Shown: positions 13,437-21,966, counted from the stretch's first letter. The stretch: DNA of 25,066 bases from DASUPK01 sp036265435 (GCA_036265435.1 DATAPB010000100.1:1-25066); one strand, 5' to 3'. Notes: generated by a model not told the origin, from the sequence alone. Program-made: numbers and translations.

Positions 13437-14717
13437 ATGGACTTCGCCGTCTCCGAGGAGCAGCGCGAGCACCGGGATTACGTCCGCAGGTTCGCTCGTG
13501 AGGTCATCCGCCCCGTCGCGCGGAAGCACGACGAGGAGGAGAGCACTCCCTGGGAGGTGATCAAGGAGGCGCGGAGGTGGGGCCTGCAGGGGCTTGAGCA
13601 CATGCAGCGGATGGGCGCCGACCCCGACGGTCAGTTCGGAGTGACCACCGCGGAGGAGCTGCACTGGGGATGCGCCGGAATCGCCCTCTCGATCCAGGGC
13701 TCCGGTCTCGCCGCCGCGGGCATCGCCGCGTCGGGGACCCCCGAGCAGATCGCGGAGTGGGTGCCACAGTGCTTCGGCACGGACGACGAGATCGCGCTCG
13801 GGGCGTACGCGGTCACCGAGCCGCAGGCCGGGTCGGACGTGAAGAGCCTCCGCACCACGGCGAGGCTCGACGGCGACGAGTGGGTCCTGAACGGGACCAA
13901 GGTCTTCATCACCAACGGCGGGATCGCCGACGTCCATGTCGTCGTCGCGACGATCGACCCTGAGCTGGGGCACCGTGGGCAGGCCTCGTTCGTCGTCGGT
14001 CCGGGAACGCCGGGACTCCGCCAGGGCAAGAAGGAGTCGAAGATCGGCATCCGTGCCTCGCACACCGCCGAGGTGATCCTGGAGGACTGCCGGATCCCGG
14101 TCGAGCATCTGCTCGGCGGAATGGACAAGCTGAACCGCAAGCTCGAGCGCGCTCGCTCGGGGCAGAAGGGCGGGTCGTCGAACGCGCTGGCGACCTTCGA
14201 GATGACCCGGCCGATCGTCGGAGCCTCGGCGCTCGGCATCGCGCAGGCGGCCTATGAGTGGACGCTCTCCTACCTCACCGATCAGACGATCGAGGGCAGG
14301 CCGGCGCTGGAGGAGCAGCGGATCCAGCAGGTGCTCGCCGACGTTGCCACCGAGATCGACGCTTCCCGGCTGCTCGTCCAGCGCGCAGCCTGGATGGGCC
14401 GGAACGGCATTCCGATGACCGGGGGCCAGGGCTCGATGTCGAAGCTCAAGGCGGGCGACGTGACGATGTGGGCGACCACGACGCTGATGGAGCTCGTCGG
14501 CCCGTACGCGCAGACCACCGACTGTCCCCTGGAGAAGTGGTTCCGCGACGCGAAGATCTACCAGCTGTTCGAGGGCACGGCCCAGGTGCAGCGGCTGGTC
14601 ATCTCGCGGATGCAGGCTCGCACCTACCAGGAGCGCTTCGCGGAGGCCGCCGAGATCGCCAGGCAGGCGATGAACGGGTCGGGGAAGGGATCCGCCGAGC
14701 CCGTAGCGGTCGCGTAG
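13437..14717 (+). CDS. Acyl-CoA dehydrogenase
   Basis: FAD enzyme making the alpha,beta double bond in acyl-CoA, the first step of beta-oxidation. From ATG 13437 it has 426 residues. Visible features: N-terminal helical domain (MDFAVSEEQREHRDYVRRFA), the flavin motif YAVTEPQAGSD (124-134), NGTKVFITNGG (152-162), the mid-domain IGIRASHTAEVILEDCRIP, and the C-terminal FEGTAQVQRL with Glu379 as probable catalytic base. The frame is open upstream to 13155 but would run through the operator and repeat copy C, so ATG 13437 with GAGG just upstream is preferred. The upstream palindrome links it to thiolase. It is the likely partner of the thiolase and 3-hydroxyacyl-CoA dehydrogenase in this window. 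Confidence 0.94.
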   Translation: MDFAVSEEQREHRDYVRRFAREVIRPVARKHDEEESTPWEVIKEARRWGLQGLEHMQRMGADPDGQFGVTTAEELHWGCAGIALSIQGSGLAAAGIAASGTPEQIAEWVPQCFGTDDEIALGAYAVTEPQAGSDVKSLRTTARLDGDEWVLNGTKVFITNGGIADVHVVVATIDPELGHRGQASFVVGPGTPGLRQGKKESKIGIRASHTAEVILEDCRIPVEHLLGGMDKLNRKLERARSGQKGGSSNALATFEMTRPIVGASALGIAQAAYEWTLSYLTDQTIEGRPALEEQRIQQVLADVATEIDASRLLVQRAAWMGRNGIPMTGGQGSMSKLKAGDVTMWATTTLMELVGPYAQTTDCPLEKWFRDAKIYQLFEGTAQVQRLVISRMQARTYQERFAEAAEIARQAMNGSGKGSAEPVAVA

Positions 14718-14783
14718 CGCGGCGGCCGCTGCAACCACCGTTTCAGGTCGCCCCCCAGCGGGCGTTCAACCTTCCAGGTGCAG

Positions 14784-15914
14784 ATGACTCGATCGAAGCG
14801 TTTGATGCTGGCGCTCTCCGGCGCGCTGCTCGCCTGTGCCTGCGCGATGGCCGTGGGCAGCGCCTCGGGGAAGAGCCTCCAGGAGAGGCTCAACGCCACC
14901 CAGAACAAGCTCTCACACGTCAAGGCCCACGCCGGCGTGCTGACGACGCGGATCAGCCATGAGTCGGCGCAGCTCGAACGCCTCACCGAGGAGGTCGCCG
15001 CTCTCCGGAATCGCGAGGCCGTCGTCGCCGCGGAGCTGGTGCAGAAGCAGGCCGAGCTCGAACAGGCGCAGGCGCGTCTCGACCACCTCAAGCGGCGACT
15101 CCGCGAGGCGGTCCAGATCCTCGAGCAGCGCCTCATCGCGATCTACGAGTCGAACGAGCCGGATCTGATCACGGTCCTGCTCCAGTCCCACGGCTTCGAC
15201 GACCTCCTCGCCAGGACCCAGTACATGGAGACGCTCCAGCACCAGGACAACGACATCGTCGCCAGGGTGCGCGGACTTCGCAACGAGATGCAGGTCACCG
15301 TCAACACGGTCCGCACGGCGCGCGATCAGATCGCAGCCCGCAAGCGGGAGCTCGAAGCGACCAGGGTGAAGCTCAAGCAGCGGACCGACGCGCTGGCCAC
15401 GGCGCGTCGCAAGCAGCACTCGACCCTGACGCAGATCCGGAAGCAGAAGGAAGACCTCGAGGGCGACCTGTCCGCCATCTCCCAGAAGATCGCCGAGCAA
15501 CTCGCCGCCAACACCGGCTCCCTTCCCGCCGGCCCGATCCGGGGCGGCAGCGGGATGTTCATCTGGCCGGTGAACGGCCCGGTCGTCTCAGGGTTCGGAA
15601 TGCGCTGGGGCCGAATGCACGAGGGAGTCGACATCGCGGTGCCGACGGGTACGCCGATCCGCGCCGCCGCGGCAGGCTCGGTGTCGATCGCGGGCTCCGT
15701 CGGCGGCTACGGGAACTACACCTGCATCGGCCACGGAGGGAGCCTCTCCACCTGTTACGCGCACCAGGAGCGGATCCTCGTTTCGGTCGGTCAGCAGGTG
15801 GCGCAGGCGCAGGTGATCGGCATCTCCGACTGCACCGGCCACTGTCTCGGGCCCCACGTTCACTTCGAGGTCCGGGTGAACGGACAAGCGGTCGATCCGC
15901 TCGGCTACCTGTAA
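14784..15914 (+). CDS. Secreted M23 (LytM-type) murein peptidase with long coiled coil
   Basis: 376 residues: signal peptide (about 1-28, LMLALSGALLACACAMAVGSA), two coiled-coil blocks (about 30-120 and 150-245) flanking LIAIYESNEPDLITVLLQS, and a C-terminal LytM domain. Zinc and catalytic residues are present: HEGVDIA (His279, Asp283), YAHQ (His327) and GPHVHFEVR (His358, His360). This is the EnvC/NlpD/RipA-like layout for cutting or activating cutting of peptidoglycan crosslinks at division or separation. Intact zinc residues suggest true endopeptidase activity. ATG 14784 has AGG five bases upstream; GTG 14778 would add two residues. A hairpin terminator follows. Confidence 0.93.
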   Translation: MTRSKRLMLALSGALLACACAMAVGSASGKSLQERLNATQNKLSHVKAHAGVLTTRISHESAQLERLTEEVAALRNREAVVAAELVQKQAELEQAQARLDHLKRRLREAVQILEQRLIAIYESNEPDLITVLLQSHGFDDLLARTQYMETLQHQDNDIVARVRGLRNEMQVTVNTVRTARDQIAARKRELEATRVKLKQRTDALATARRKQHSTLTQIRKQKEDLEGDLSAISQKIAEQLAANTGSLPAGPIRGGSGMFIWPVNGPVVSGFGMRWGRMHEGVDIAVPTGTPIRAAAAGSVSIAGSVGGYGNYTCIGHGGSLSTCYAHQERILVSVGQQVAQAQVIGISDCTGHCLGPHVHFEVRVNGQAVDPLGYL

Positions 15915-15944
15915 AGCGGTACGACCCTTTCAGCGGTAATGAGT

Positions 15945-15963
15945 AGCCGCAAGCTGCGGCTTT
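15945..15963 (+). terminator. Hairpin terminator after the M23 peptidase gene
   Basis: AGCCGCA-AGC-TGCGGCT gives a perfect 7-bp stem with a three-base loop, followed by TTTAG. It lies 31 bases after the peptidase stop. The T-run is short, so termination may be partial. Confidence 0.65.
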
Positions 15964-15973
15964 AGAACACGCG

Positions 15974-16001
15974 TTTACCTCGCTTTTGAGGTTTTTATAG
16001 T
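15974..16001 (+). promoter_or_regulatory. Promoter of the Gly-rich protein gene, overlapping a second terminator-like hairpin
   Basis: TTTACC (15974-15979) and TATAGT (15996-16001), spaced 16 bases, form the best sigma-70-type promoter of the window; the transcript would start near 16008, about 22 bases before GTG 16030. The same DNA contains ACCTC-GCTTTT-GAGGT followed by TTTT (15977-15996), which could end transcripts arriving from the peptidase gene. Confidence 0.55.
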
Positions 16002-16029
16002 CTGGCCGATACGGCACGATTCAAGGACT

Positions 16030-16881
16030 GTGAGTGCGCGCGATTGGCGCGCCGCGCGAGAGGGGGAGGCTCACGCGGCGAGCAGGACATCAGAGAGCTT
16101 CATTGTTGGCATCGGTGCTTCCGGCGGGATCCTCGCCGGTGCGGCGATTGTCTTCGTCACCCTGGTCGGTGTCGTCTCGTTCAACGTCTGGCCGTCGACC
16201 GCGGGTATCTCGTCCGGCGGCGGCAACGTCGAGCTGAGCGCGGCGGCCCCCTCCCCGGGAGGGGGTGCCGGCGGCGGAGCGGCAGCACCTGTGAGTGCCG
16301 CGTCGGGACAGCTCGCCTCCGCGACCGTCGAGGTCAGTGGTGGTGGTGGCGCTGGCGGCGGCGGGGGTGGGGGCGGCGGTGGCGAGGCCGGTGGCGGCAA
16401 CGAGGGCGGCGGCTCCGCGGGTGGCCATTTGGGTGCCGGCGGTCCCGCGCCGTCCGGAGGCGCGCCTTCGACCCCACCGAGCTCCGGTAGCGGCGGCCCT
16501 CCGCCGGCGACCGGCGAGCCCATCCCCGGCGACAACGGCCCGAAGGCTCCCAGCGGCCGCGATGACGATCGCACCGACAAGCCCGGCCTGCCGAGCCCGC
16601 CGAACGGCAATGGCCACGGGCACGGCAACGGGACCGGGACTGGGAATGGGAACGGCCACGGGACTGGCAACGGCAGCAATCCCAGCCAGTCGATCGGCAA
16701 CCCGCTCCCGCAGTGGCCTTCGTCGAATGACTCGGGCGATGACAACTCTGACGACAACGGCAATTGCCGCGGCACAGGCCATTCGCGGAACCGGGACGAT
16801 TCATCCTCGTCTTCGTCTTGGAGTCGCGGCTCGAGCCAGTCGTCCAGCCGCAGCCGGGGCCGCGGCTCCTGGCGGCACTAG
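16030..16881 (+). CDS. Low-complexity Gly/Ser-rich surface protein with one membrane helix
   Basis: 283 residues. After an Arg/Glu-rich N-terminus a hydrophobic helix (about 24-50, GILAGAAIVFVTLVGVVSF) acts as an uncleaved signal or anchor. The rest is low complexity: a Gly-rich block with a run of ten Gly (about 105-135), a Pro/Ser/Gly block, an Asn-Gly/His-Gly alternation around 195-215 (GHGHGNGTGTGNGNGHG), and an Asp/Ser/Arg C-terminus with a single Cys. It is probably an outward-facing flexible wall protein. The GTG at 16030 has AAGGA close upstream. The promoter and terminator upstream make it an independent transcript. No enzymatic domain is seen; DNA slippage in the repeats could vary its length. 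Confidence 0.7.
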   Translation: MSARDWRAAREGEAHAASRTSESFIVGIGASGGILAGAAIVFVTLVGVVSFNVWPSTAGISSGGGNVELSAAAPSPGGGAGGGAAAPVSAASGQLASATVEVSGGGGAGGGGGGGGGGEAGGGNEGGGSAGGHLGAGGPAPSGGAPSTPPSSGSGGPPPATGEPIPGDNGPKAPSGRDDDRTDKPGLPSPPNGNGHGHGNGTGTGNGNGHGTGNGSNPSQSIGNPLPQWPSSNDSGDDNSDDNGNCRGTGHSRNRDDSSSSSSWSRGSSQSSSRSRGRGSWRH

Positions 16882-16885
16882 TCGC

Positions 16886-17617
16886 TCAGCGGCTCGACTC
16901 TCGAAGAGCTAGCTCGCGTTCCAGCCACCGCAGCGCCGTGACCTGCAGCTCCGGATCGTGCTGCACCGTCTGGTGTGCGCCGCCCGGAGCGATGACGAGC
17001 TTGCGGGGTTCCCCGGACCGCTCGTACAGCGCCTCGGAGTGATCGCTCGGTATCTGCGTGTCGCCCTCGGCGTGCATCAGGATCAGGGGACGCGGGGTGA
17101 TGCGCTCGGCCGCGTCGCCGACGTCCTGGGCCATCAGCCACGCCTCCAGCGCGATCGGATCGCCGATGCGCATTTCGAGGTCGCCGCGCCGCAGCCCGCT
17201 GGCGAGGTGGTCCTGGCTCGCCGGGCAGATCGCGATCACCCCGGCGATCTCCGCAGAGGCCGCGGCGGCGGTGATGGCGAGAAAGCCGCCGAGGCTCGAT
17301 CCGCGGACGGCGATCCGGTCGGCATCGACGCCCTCCTGCGATCCCAGGAACCGTGCCATCGAGATCACGTCCCCCACCGCCGTGCCGGACATCGGCGGCC
17401 GGGAGTCGCCGTGCCCCGGCAGGTCGAATGCCAGCGCGGCCCAGCCGCCGGCGGTCGCGAGTCGCGCGAAGTCGGCGTGGTTCTCCTTGCATGATCCGGC
17501 CCCGTGCACGATCACCACTCCCGGCCATGGCGGCGGGTCGTCCGGTCGCCAGAGGGCGTAGGCGAGCCCGGCCTCACGACCCTCGCGGTCCGGGAGCCGT
17601 GGGGCGGAGCGCTCCAT
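16886..17617 (-). CDS. Alpha/beta hydrolase (dienelactone hydrolase/acyl-peptidase-like)
   Basis: 243 residues from ATG 17617. The fold markers are in order: VVIVHGAGSCKENHADF (34-50) with the oxyanion HG, FDLPGHGDS (64-72), nucleophile Ser108 in RGSSLGGF, Asp186 in MHAEGDTQIP, and His215 in GGAHQTV. The triad is complete, so it is an active serine hydrolase with unknown ester or amide substrate. The frame is open to 17677, but that extension overlaps the divergent lysA start and is less likely. It is convergent with the Gly-rich gene (stops four bases apart) and divergent from lysA, the starts being 40 bases apart. Confidence 0.88.
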   Translation of the reverse strand: MERSAPRLPDREGREAGLAYALWRPDDPPPWPGVVIVHGAGSCKENHADFARLATAGGWAALAFDLPGHGDSRPPMSGTAVGDVISMARFLGSQEGVDADRIAVRGSSLGGFLAITAAAASAEIAGVIAICPASQDHLASGLRRGDLEMRIGDPIALEAWLMAQDVGDAAERITPRPLILMHAEGDTQIPSDHSEALYERSGEPRKLVIAPGGAHQTVQHDPELQVTALRWLERELALRESSR

Positions 17618-17657
17618 TGCGGGGATTGTGGCCGTTCCCGTCAGAATTGCGTCTCCC

Positions 17658-18980
17658 ATGAGCTCACCCGCGGACACCCCCGGGTCGGTGGCGGCCGCCG
17701 ACCCGATCGCCAGCTCGCCGGTCTACCCGGCTGGGTCGCGAGTGAACGAGCACGGCCACCTGGAGGTGGCGGGCTGCGACGTCGTCGAGCTCGCGGAGGA
17801 GTTCGGGACCCCGGCCTACATCTACGCGGAGGAGGACATGCGCCGCCGGGCCAGGGAATACGTCCGCGCCTTCGAGCGGCGCACCGACGCGTTCGAGGTG
17901 ATCTACGCGAGCAAGGCGTTCCCCGCCACTGCGGCCTACAGGGTGATGCGGGAGGAGGGCCTGTCCGTCGACGTCGCGTCGGGCGGCGAGCTTCACGTAG
18001 CGCTGGCCGCCGGGTTCGATCCGGCGCGCATCCACCTCCACGGCAACGACAAGACCGAGGCCGAGCTCCGCTACGCCTTCGAGTGCGGGGTGGGCCATCT
18101 CATCCTCGACTCCTTCGACGAGATCGAGCTCGCCGAGCGGCTGCTCGATCGGCCCCAGCGCGTGCTGATCCGGGTCACGCCGGGAATCAAGCCCTCCACC
18201 CACGACTACGTCCAGACGGGGCAGCTCGACTCGAAGTTCGGCTTCGGGCTGGCCGATGGCCTCGCCGAGCGGGCGGTCGAGAGGGTGGGCGAGTCGAAGC
18301 ACCTCGAGCTGGTCGGGCTGCACGCCCACATCGGCTCCCAGATCTTCGAGCTCGAGCCCTACGTCAAGGCGATCGACGTGATCGCCGACTTCTGCGACGC
18401 CGTCGGGCTCCAGCCGGAGCTGCTCAACGTCGGCGGCGGGCTCGGCATCGCCTACCTGGACACCGACGAGCCCCCGTCGATCGAGGACTACGTCGACGTC
18501 AAGGTGCGCGGGGTCGAGCACGTCTTCGACCCCGTTCCCCGAATCCTCGTGGAGCCCGGCCGCTCGCTGGTCGGCAACGCCGGCGTCACCGCCTACCGGG
18601 TCGGGACCGTGAAGGAGATTCCGGGGGTGCGGACCTACGTCGCGGTCGACGGCGGCATGTCCGACAACCTGCGGCCGATGCTCTACGGCGCGCACTACGA
18701 AGCGGTGATCGCCGACCGCGCCGGCGAGACGCCGGACACTCTGGCCACGATCGCGGGAATGCACTGCGAGTCCGGCGACGTGCTCGTCCGTGACATGGAG
18801 CTCGCGGCGCCCCGGGTCGGCGACGTGCTCGTGACACCGGCGACGGGCGCGTACGGATACGCGATGGCGAACAACTACAACGGCAAGCCGCGTCCTCCGG
18901 TGATCTTCTGCCACGACGGGGAGGCGAGGGTGGTCGTCCGTCGCGAGACCTGGGACGACCTTCTCAGCAGGGACGAATGA
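17658..18980 (+). CDS. lysA: Diaminopimelate decarboxylase
   Basis: PLP enzyme that converts meso-diaminopimelate to L-lysine, the last step of lysine synthesis. The 440 residues begin at ATG 17658; a GTG at 17628 would add ten. The alanine-racemase-like barrel carries the PLP Lys86 in VIYASKAFPA, HIGSQIF (224-230), LNVGGGLGIAY (256-266), EPGRSL (299-304), the C-terminal active Cys370 in CESGDVL and GAYGYAMANNYN (397-408). No Shine-Dalgarno is seen before the start; CAGAAT ends ten bases upstream and could serve a near-leaderless transcript. The stop overlaps the hom start by four bases (ATGA), so lysA heads the lysine/threonine cluster. Confidence 0.96.
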   Translation: MSSPADTPGSVAAADPIASSPVYPAGSRVNEHGHLEVAGCDVVELAEEFGTPAYIYAEEDMRRRAREYVRAFERRTDAFEVIYASKAFPATAAYRVMREEGLSVDVASGGELHVALAAGFDPARIHLHGNDKTEAELRYAFECGVGHLILDSFDEIELAERLLDRPQRVLIRVTPGIKPSTHDYVQTGQLDSKFGFGLADGLAERAVERVGESKHLELVGLHAHIGSQIFELEPYVKAIDVIADFCDAVGLQPELLNVGGGLGIAYLDTDEPPSIEDYVDVKVRGVEHVFDPVPRILVEPGRSLVGNAGVTAYRVGTVKEIPGVRTYVAVDGGMSDNLRPMLYGAHYEAVIADRAGETPDTLATIAGMHCESGDVLVRDMELAAPRVGDVLVTPATGAYGYAMANNYNGKPRPPVIFCHDGEARVVVRRETWDDLLSRDE

Positions 18981-20203
18981 CGGAAACGGTCAAGGTAGGC
19001 ATCCTCGGCAGGGGGACGGTGGGCGGCGCGTTTCGCGAGCTGCTCGAGGAGCGGGCGGACATGGTCGAAGAGGTCTCGGGCCGGCGCCCGGAGGTGGCCG
19101 GAGTCCTCAGCTCGAAGGAGGGGGACTTCGGCGATATCCTGGAGTCCAGCGACATCGTCGTCGAGCTGATCGGCGGGATCGACCCCGCCCTCGACTACGT
19201 CAGCCGCGCGCTGCGGGAGGGGAAGCACGTGGTCACGGCCAACAAGCAGCTGCTGGCGCAGCACGGCGACCAGCTCGTCGCCGCTGCCCGCGAGGGCGGC
19301 GCCCAGCTGCGCTTCGAGGCCGCGGTGGCCGGCGCGATCCCCGTGATCCGCGTCGTTCAGGAGAGCCTCGGCGCGATCCCGATCGAGAAGGTCTTCGGGA
19401 TCGTCAACGGCACCACCAACTACATCCTCACGGAGATGGCGCGGAGTGGCCTCTCCTACGAGGACGCACTGAGACAGGCGCAGGACCTCGGCTACGCGGA
19501 GGCCGACCCGACCGATGACGTCGGCGGCGCGGATGCGGCCGCGAAGATGGCGATCCTCGCCCGCCTCGCCTTCGGCGCTCCGGTGAAGCTCGAGGACGTG
19601 CCCTACGAGGGCATCGAGGGGATCAAGCCCGACGACCTCGCCTACGCGAAGGAGCTCGGCCTCTCGCTGAAGCTGCTCGGCGTCGCGGAGCGGGTCGGCG
19701 ACGGCGAGATCAGTGTCCGTGTCTTCCCCTGCTTCCTCTATCCGGGGCACCCGCTCTCACCGATCGAGGGTCCCTTCAACGCCGTCATGGTCGAGTCGCC
19801 GGCCATCACCGAGATCACCATGTCGGGGCCGGGGGCCGGCGGGCCCGAGACCGCGTCCGCCGTCCTCGGTGACGTCGTCTCAGTGATCTCCGGCGGCTCC
19901 CCGCTCTTCGAGGAGAACTCGAAGCTCGCGATCGCGGAGGACGTCGTGATGGCGTTCTATCTCCACCTCGAGGTGGACGACCGCCCGGGTGTCCTCGCCC
20001 AGGTCGCGGAGGTGCTCGGCGAGAATGAGGTCTCCGTGCGCAGCGTCGTACAGCGGGGACTCGGCGGAGAGGCGCAGCTGATCATGGTCATGCACCAGGT
20101 CTCCGAGAAGCGCTTCGGGGCCGCGCTGGAGAGGATCGCCAAGCTCGACTTCCTCCGATCGCCACCCCGCTCGATCCGGGTGATCGAAGAAGAATTCGCC
20201 TGA
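18977..20203 (+). CDS. hom: Homoserine dehydrogenase with ACT domain
   Basis: Reduces aspartate semialdehyde to homoserine with NAD(P)H, the branch point toward threonine and methionine. The 408 residues comprise a Rossmann domain (VGILGRGTVGGAF, 7-19; TANK with Lys90), the catalytic domain with GIVNGTTNYILTEM (141-154), Glu175, Asp186 and Lys190 spaced as in yeast homoserine dehydrogenase, and GPGAGGPETASAVLGDVV (284-301). A C-terminal ACT domain (about 332-404, VDDRPGVLAQVAEVLGENEVSVRSV) is the usual seat of threonine feedback inhibition. Start and stop overlap lysA (4 nt) and thrC (1 nt), so the three are translated as a unit. Confidence 0.96.
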   Translation: MTETVKVGILGRGTVGGAFRELLEERADMVEEVSGRRPEVAGVLSSKEGDFGDILESSDIVVELIGGIDPALDYVSRALREGKHVVTANKQLLAQHGDQLVAAAREGGAQLRFEAAVAGAIPVIRVVQESLGAIPIEKVFGIVNGTTNYILTEMARSGLSYEDALRQAQDLGYAEADPTDDVGGADAAAKMAILARLAFGAPVKLEDVPYEGIEGIKPDDLAYAKELGLSLKLLGVAERVGDGEISVRVFPCFLYPGHPLSPIEGPFNAVMVESPAITEITMSGPGAGGPETASAVLGDVVSVISGGSPLFEENSKLAIAEDVVMAFYLHLEVDDRPGVLAQVAEVLGENEVSVRSVVQRGLGGEAQLIMVMHQVSEKRFGAALERIAKLDFLRSPPRSIRVIEEEFA

Positions 20204-21237
20204 TGCCGACGCCGCTGATAGAGCGCTACCGCGACCGCCTGCCGCTGGAGGAGGGCGACCCGGTCGTCACGTTGAACGAGGGCTCGACGCCGCTCATCCA
20301 CTCCCCGCGCCTCTCGGAGCGTGTGGGCGCGGAGGTCTATCTGAAGTTCGAAGGGTCGAATCCCACGGGGAGCTTCAAGGACCGGGGGATGACCGTCGCT
20401 GTCTCACGCGCGAAGGGCGCAGGGGTCGAGGCGATCATCTGCGCCTCGACCGGCAACACCGCCGCCAGCTGCGCCGCCTACGCGGCCCGAGCCGGCGTGC
20501 GCGGCGCGGTCATCGTCCCCGAGGGCAAGATCGCGATCGGCAAGCTCGCCCAGGCGCTCATGCACGGCGCCCGTGTCATCGCCCTCCAGGGGAACTTCGA
20601 CCAGGCCCTCGAAATCGTCCGCGAGATCGCCAGAAAGCACCCGGTCGAGCTCGTCAACTCGGTCAACCCGTATCGGATCGAGGGCCAGAAGACCGCCGCC
20701 TTCGAGACCTGCGACGAGCTCGGGGAGGCGCCCGCGGCGCTCGCCATCCCGGTGGGCAACGCCGGCAACGTCACATCGTGGTGGGCGGGCTTCCAGGAGT
20801 ACGGGGCCTCGCCGATCCTCTATGGCTTTCAGGCCGCGGGCGCCGCCCCGCTGGTCGAGGGTCATCCGATCGAGAACCCCGAGACCGTCGCCTCCGCGAT
20901 CCGGATCGGCAACCCCGCGCGGTGGGAGGAGGCGATGAACGCCTTCACGGCCTCGCGCGGGCGGGTTGCCGCGGTCACGGACGAGCAGATCCTCGAGGCA
21001 TACCACTGGGTCGCCTCCAGCGAGGGCGTCTTCTGCGAGCCGGCGTCGGCCGCGTCCGTGGCCGGCCTCCTGGCCCACGGGCTCCCGGTCGCAGACGGCA
21101 TCGACAAGCCCGAATCGATCGTCTGCGTCCTCACCGGCCACGGACTCAAGGACCCCGACAGCGCAATCGGCAAGGCACCCGCGGTGACCGGCTGCAGGGC
21201 CGAGCTGTCGGCTGTCGAGAAGGCGGTCTTCGACTAG
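20203..21237 (+). CDS. thrC: Threonine synthase
   Basis: PLP enzyme that turns O-phosphohomoserine into L-threonine. The 344-residue length fits the short (class I-like) actinobacterial form. PLP Lys59 is in SNPTGSFKDRGMT (52-64); further markers are ICASTGNTAASCAAYAARAG (85-104), the phosphate loop PVGNAGNVTSWWAGF and EGVFCEPASAASVAG near the C-terminus. The ATG shares one base with the hom stop (TGATG). Its substrate is made by thrB, which lies two genes downstream, separated by a SHOCT-domain gene. Confidence 0.96.
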   Translation: MPTPLIERYRDRLPLEEGDPVVTLNEGSTPLIHSPRLSERVGAEVYLKFEGSNPTGSFKDRGMTVAVSRAKGAGVEAIICASTGNTAASCAAYAARAGVRGAVIVPEGKIAIGKLAQALMHGARVIALQGNFDQALEIVREIARKHPVELVNSVNPYRIEGQKTAAFETCDELGEAPAALAIPVGNAGNVTSWWAGFQEYGASPILYGFQAAGAAPLVEGHPIENPETVASAIRIGNPARWEEAMNAFTASRGRVAAVTDEQILEAYHWVASSEGVFCEPASAASVAGLLAHGLPVADGIDKPESIVCVLTGHGLKDPDSAIGKAPAVTGCRAELSAVEKAVFD

Positions 21238-21245
21238 GCCGCCCG

Positions 21246-21251
21246 GTAAAG
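21246..21251 (+). promoter_or_regulatory. Candidate -10 element before the SHOCT-domain gene
   Basis: TAAAGT lies 39 bases before GTG 21291, in the 53-base gap after thrC. If active it would give the SHOCT gene and the genes after it an internal promoter. No clear -35. Confidence 0.3.
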
Positions 21252-21290
21252 TCCGCCCCACTTCTCAGGGGCCGAGCAAGGAGAGGGAGA

Positions 21291-21908
21291 GTGGGGTTGT
21301 TCAAGTCGATGAAGGACCTGTCGAGCCTGACCAAGCAGGCCAAGGAGCTTCAGCGCCAGCAGCAGGAGGAGGCCGGGTACAAGCCGGGCTTCAGCGGGCA
21401 GATGCAGCAGATGGGGGACATGATCTCCCAGGCCAACGAGCAGCTCGCCGACATCACCGATTCCTCCGGGGAGCGCTCGCAGATCCTCGCCGATGGGATC
21501 CCGGGGCAGGGAGTGATCGTCGCTCACGGAACACCGGAGCGCGGCGCGCAGTGGTTCAACCTGGACATCGATCTCGAGGTCCACGTCAACGGCCGCAAGC
21601 CCTACCGGGTGAACAACACCTACATGGTCCCGGCGGGCGCGACGATCGGGCAGGGGGTCACCCTGCCGATCAAGGTCGATCCCAACGATCCATCGAAGAT
21701 CGCGATCGACTGGGACACCGCCCAGCGCGCGCCCGGGCGCGGCGAGGTGCGGCCCGTCGGCGGGTCGGGATTCACACCGGCTCCGGCCCCCGAACCTTCC
21801 GGCGGCGACCACATCGCCCAGCTCGAGCGGCTCGCGAAGCTGCGGGACTCAGGCGCCCTGACCGACGCCGAGTTCGAGCAGCAGAAGGCCCGGATCCTCG
21901 GTTCGTAA
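21291..21908 (+). CDS. SHOCT-domain protein within the threonine cluster
   Basis: 205 residues from GTG 21291, which has a good Shine-Dalgarno (AAGGAGAGG). The N-terminus is a charged helix rich in Gln/Lys (MGLFKSMKDLSSLTKQAKEL), the middle forms a predicted beta domain (GVIVAHGTPERGAQ, FNLDIDLEVHVNGRKPYRV, LPIKVDPNDPSKIAIDWD), and after a Pro-rich linker a C-terminal SHOCT motif (about 173-205, HIAQLERLAKLRDSGALTD then EFEQQKARIL) closes it. SHOCT is a short helical oligomerisation motif. No membrane segment. The protein is recurrent in actinobacteria, but its role is unknown. Its place between thrC and thrB is unusual and no link to threonine synthesis is apparent. Confidence 0.85.
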   Translation: MGLFKSMKDLSSLTKQAKELQRQQQEEAGYKPGFSGQMQQMGDMISQANEQLADITDSSGERSQILADGIPGQGVIVAHGTPERGAQWFNLDIDLEVHVNGRKPYRVNNTYMVPAGATIGQGVTLPIKVDPNDPSKIAIDWDTAQRAPGRGEVRPVGGSGFTPAPAPEPSGGDHIAQLERLAKLRDSGALTDAEFEQQKARILGS

Positions 21909-21919
21909 CCATCACTGAT

Positions 21920-21960
21920 CGGGTTGCTCCTCGGCTTCGCCGGCGGAGCACCCTCGCGTC
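21920..21960 (-). repeat. Hairpin repeat copy D (reverse orientation, extended stem)
   Basis: On the minus strand: GACGCGAGGG, TGCTCC, an inner stem CGGC-GAA-GCCG, then GGAGC-A-ACCCG. It fills the gap between the SHOCT gene and thrB and ends where the TATAGC element before thrB begins. As a plus-strand RNA hairpin it could terminate upstream transcripts. Confidence 0.8.
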
Positions 21961-21966
21961 TATAGC
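21961..21966 (+). promoter_or_regulatory. -10-like element before thrB
   Basis: TATAGC starts directly after repeat copy D and ends nine bases before GTG 21976, implying a leader of only a few bases. There is no Shine-Dalgarno, so near-leaderless translation is likely if this promoter is used. Confidence 0.4.

Noticed and set aside
16330..16700. Short tandem DNA repeats considered as CRISPR or VNTR locus
   Set aside because: The units are Gly and Asn-Gly codons in a coding frame, with no constant repeat and unique spacer of CRISPR size. Only slippage potential is noted.
16071..16775. Minus-strand Pro-rich frame opposite the Gly-rich gene
   Set aside because: Poly-Pro is the reverse complement of poly-Gly codons; the plus strand has a promoter, ribosome site and membrane helix.
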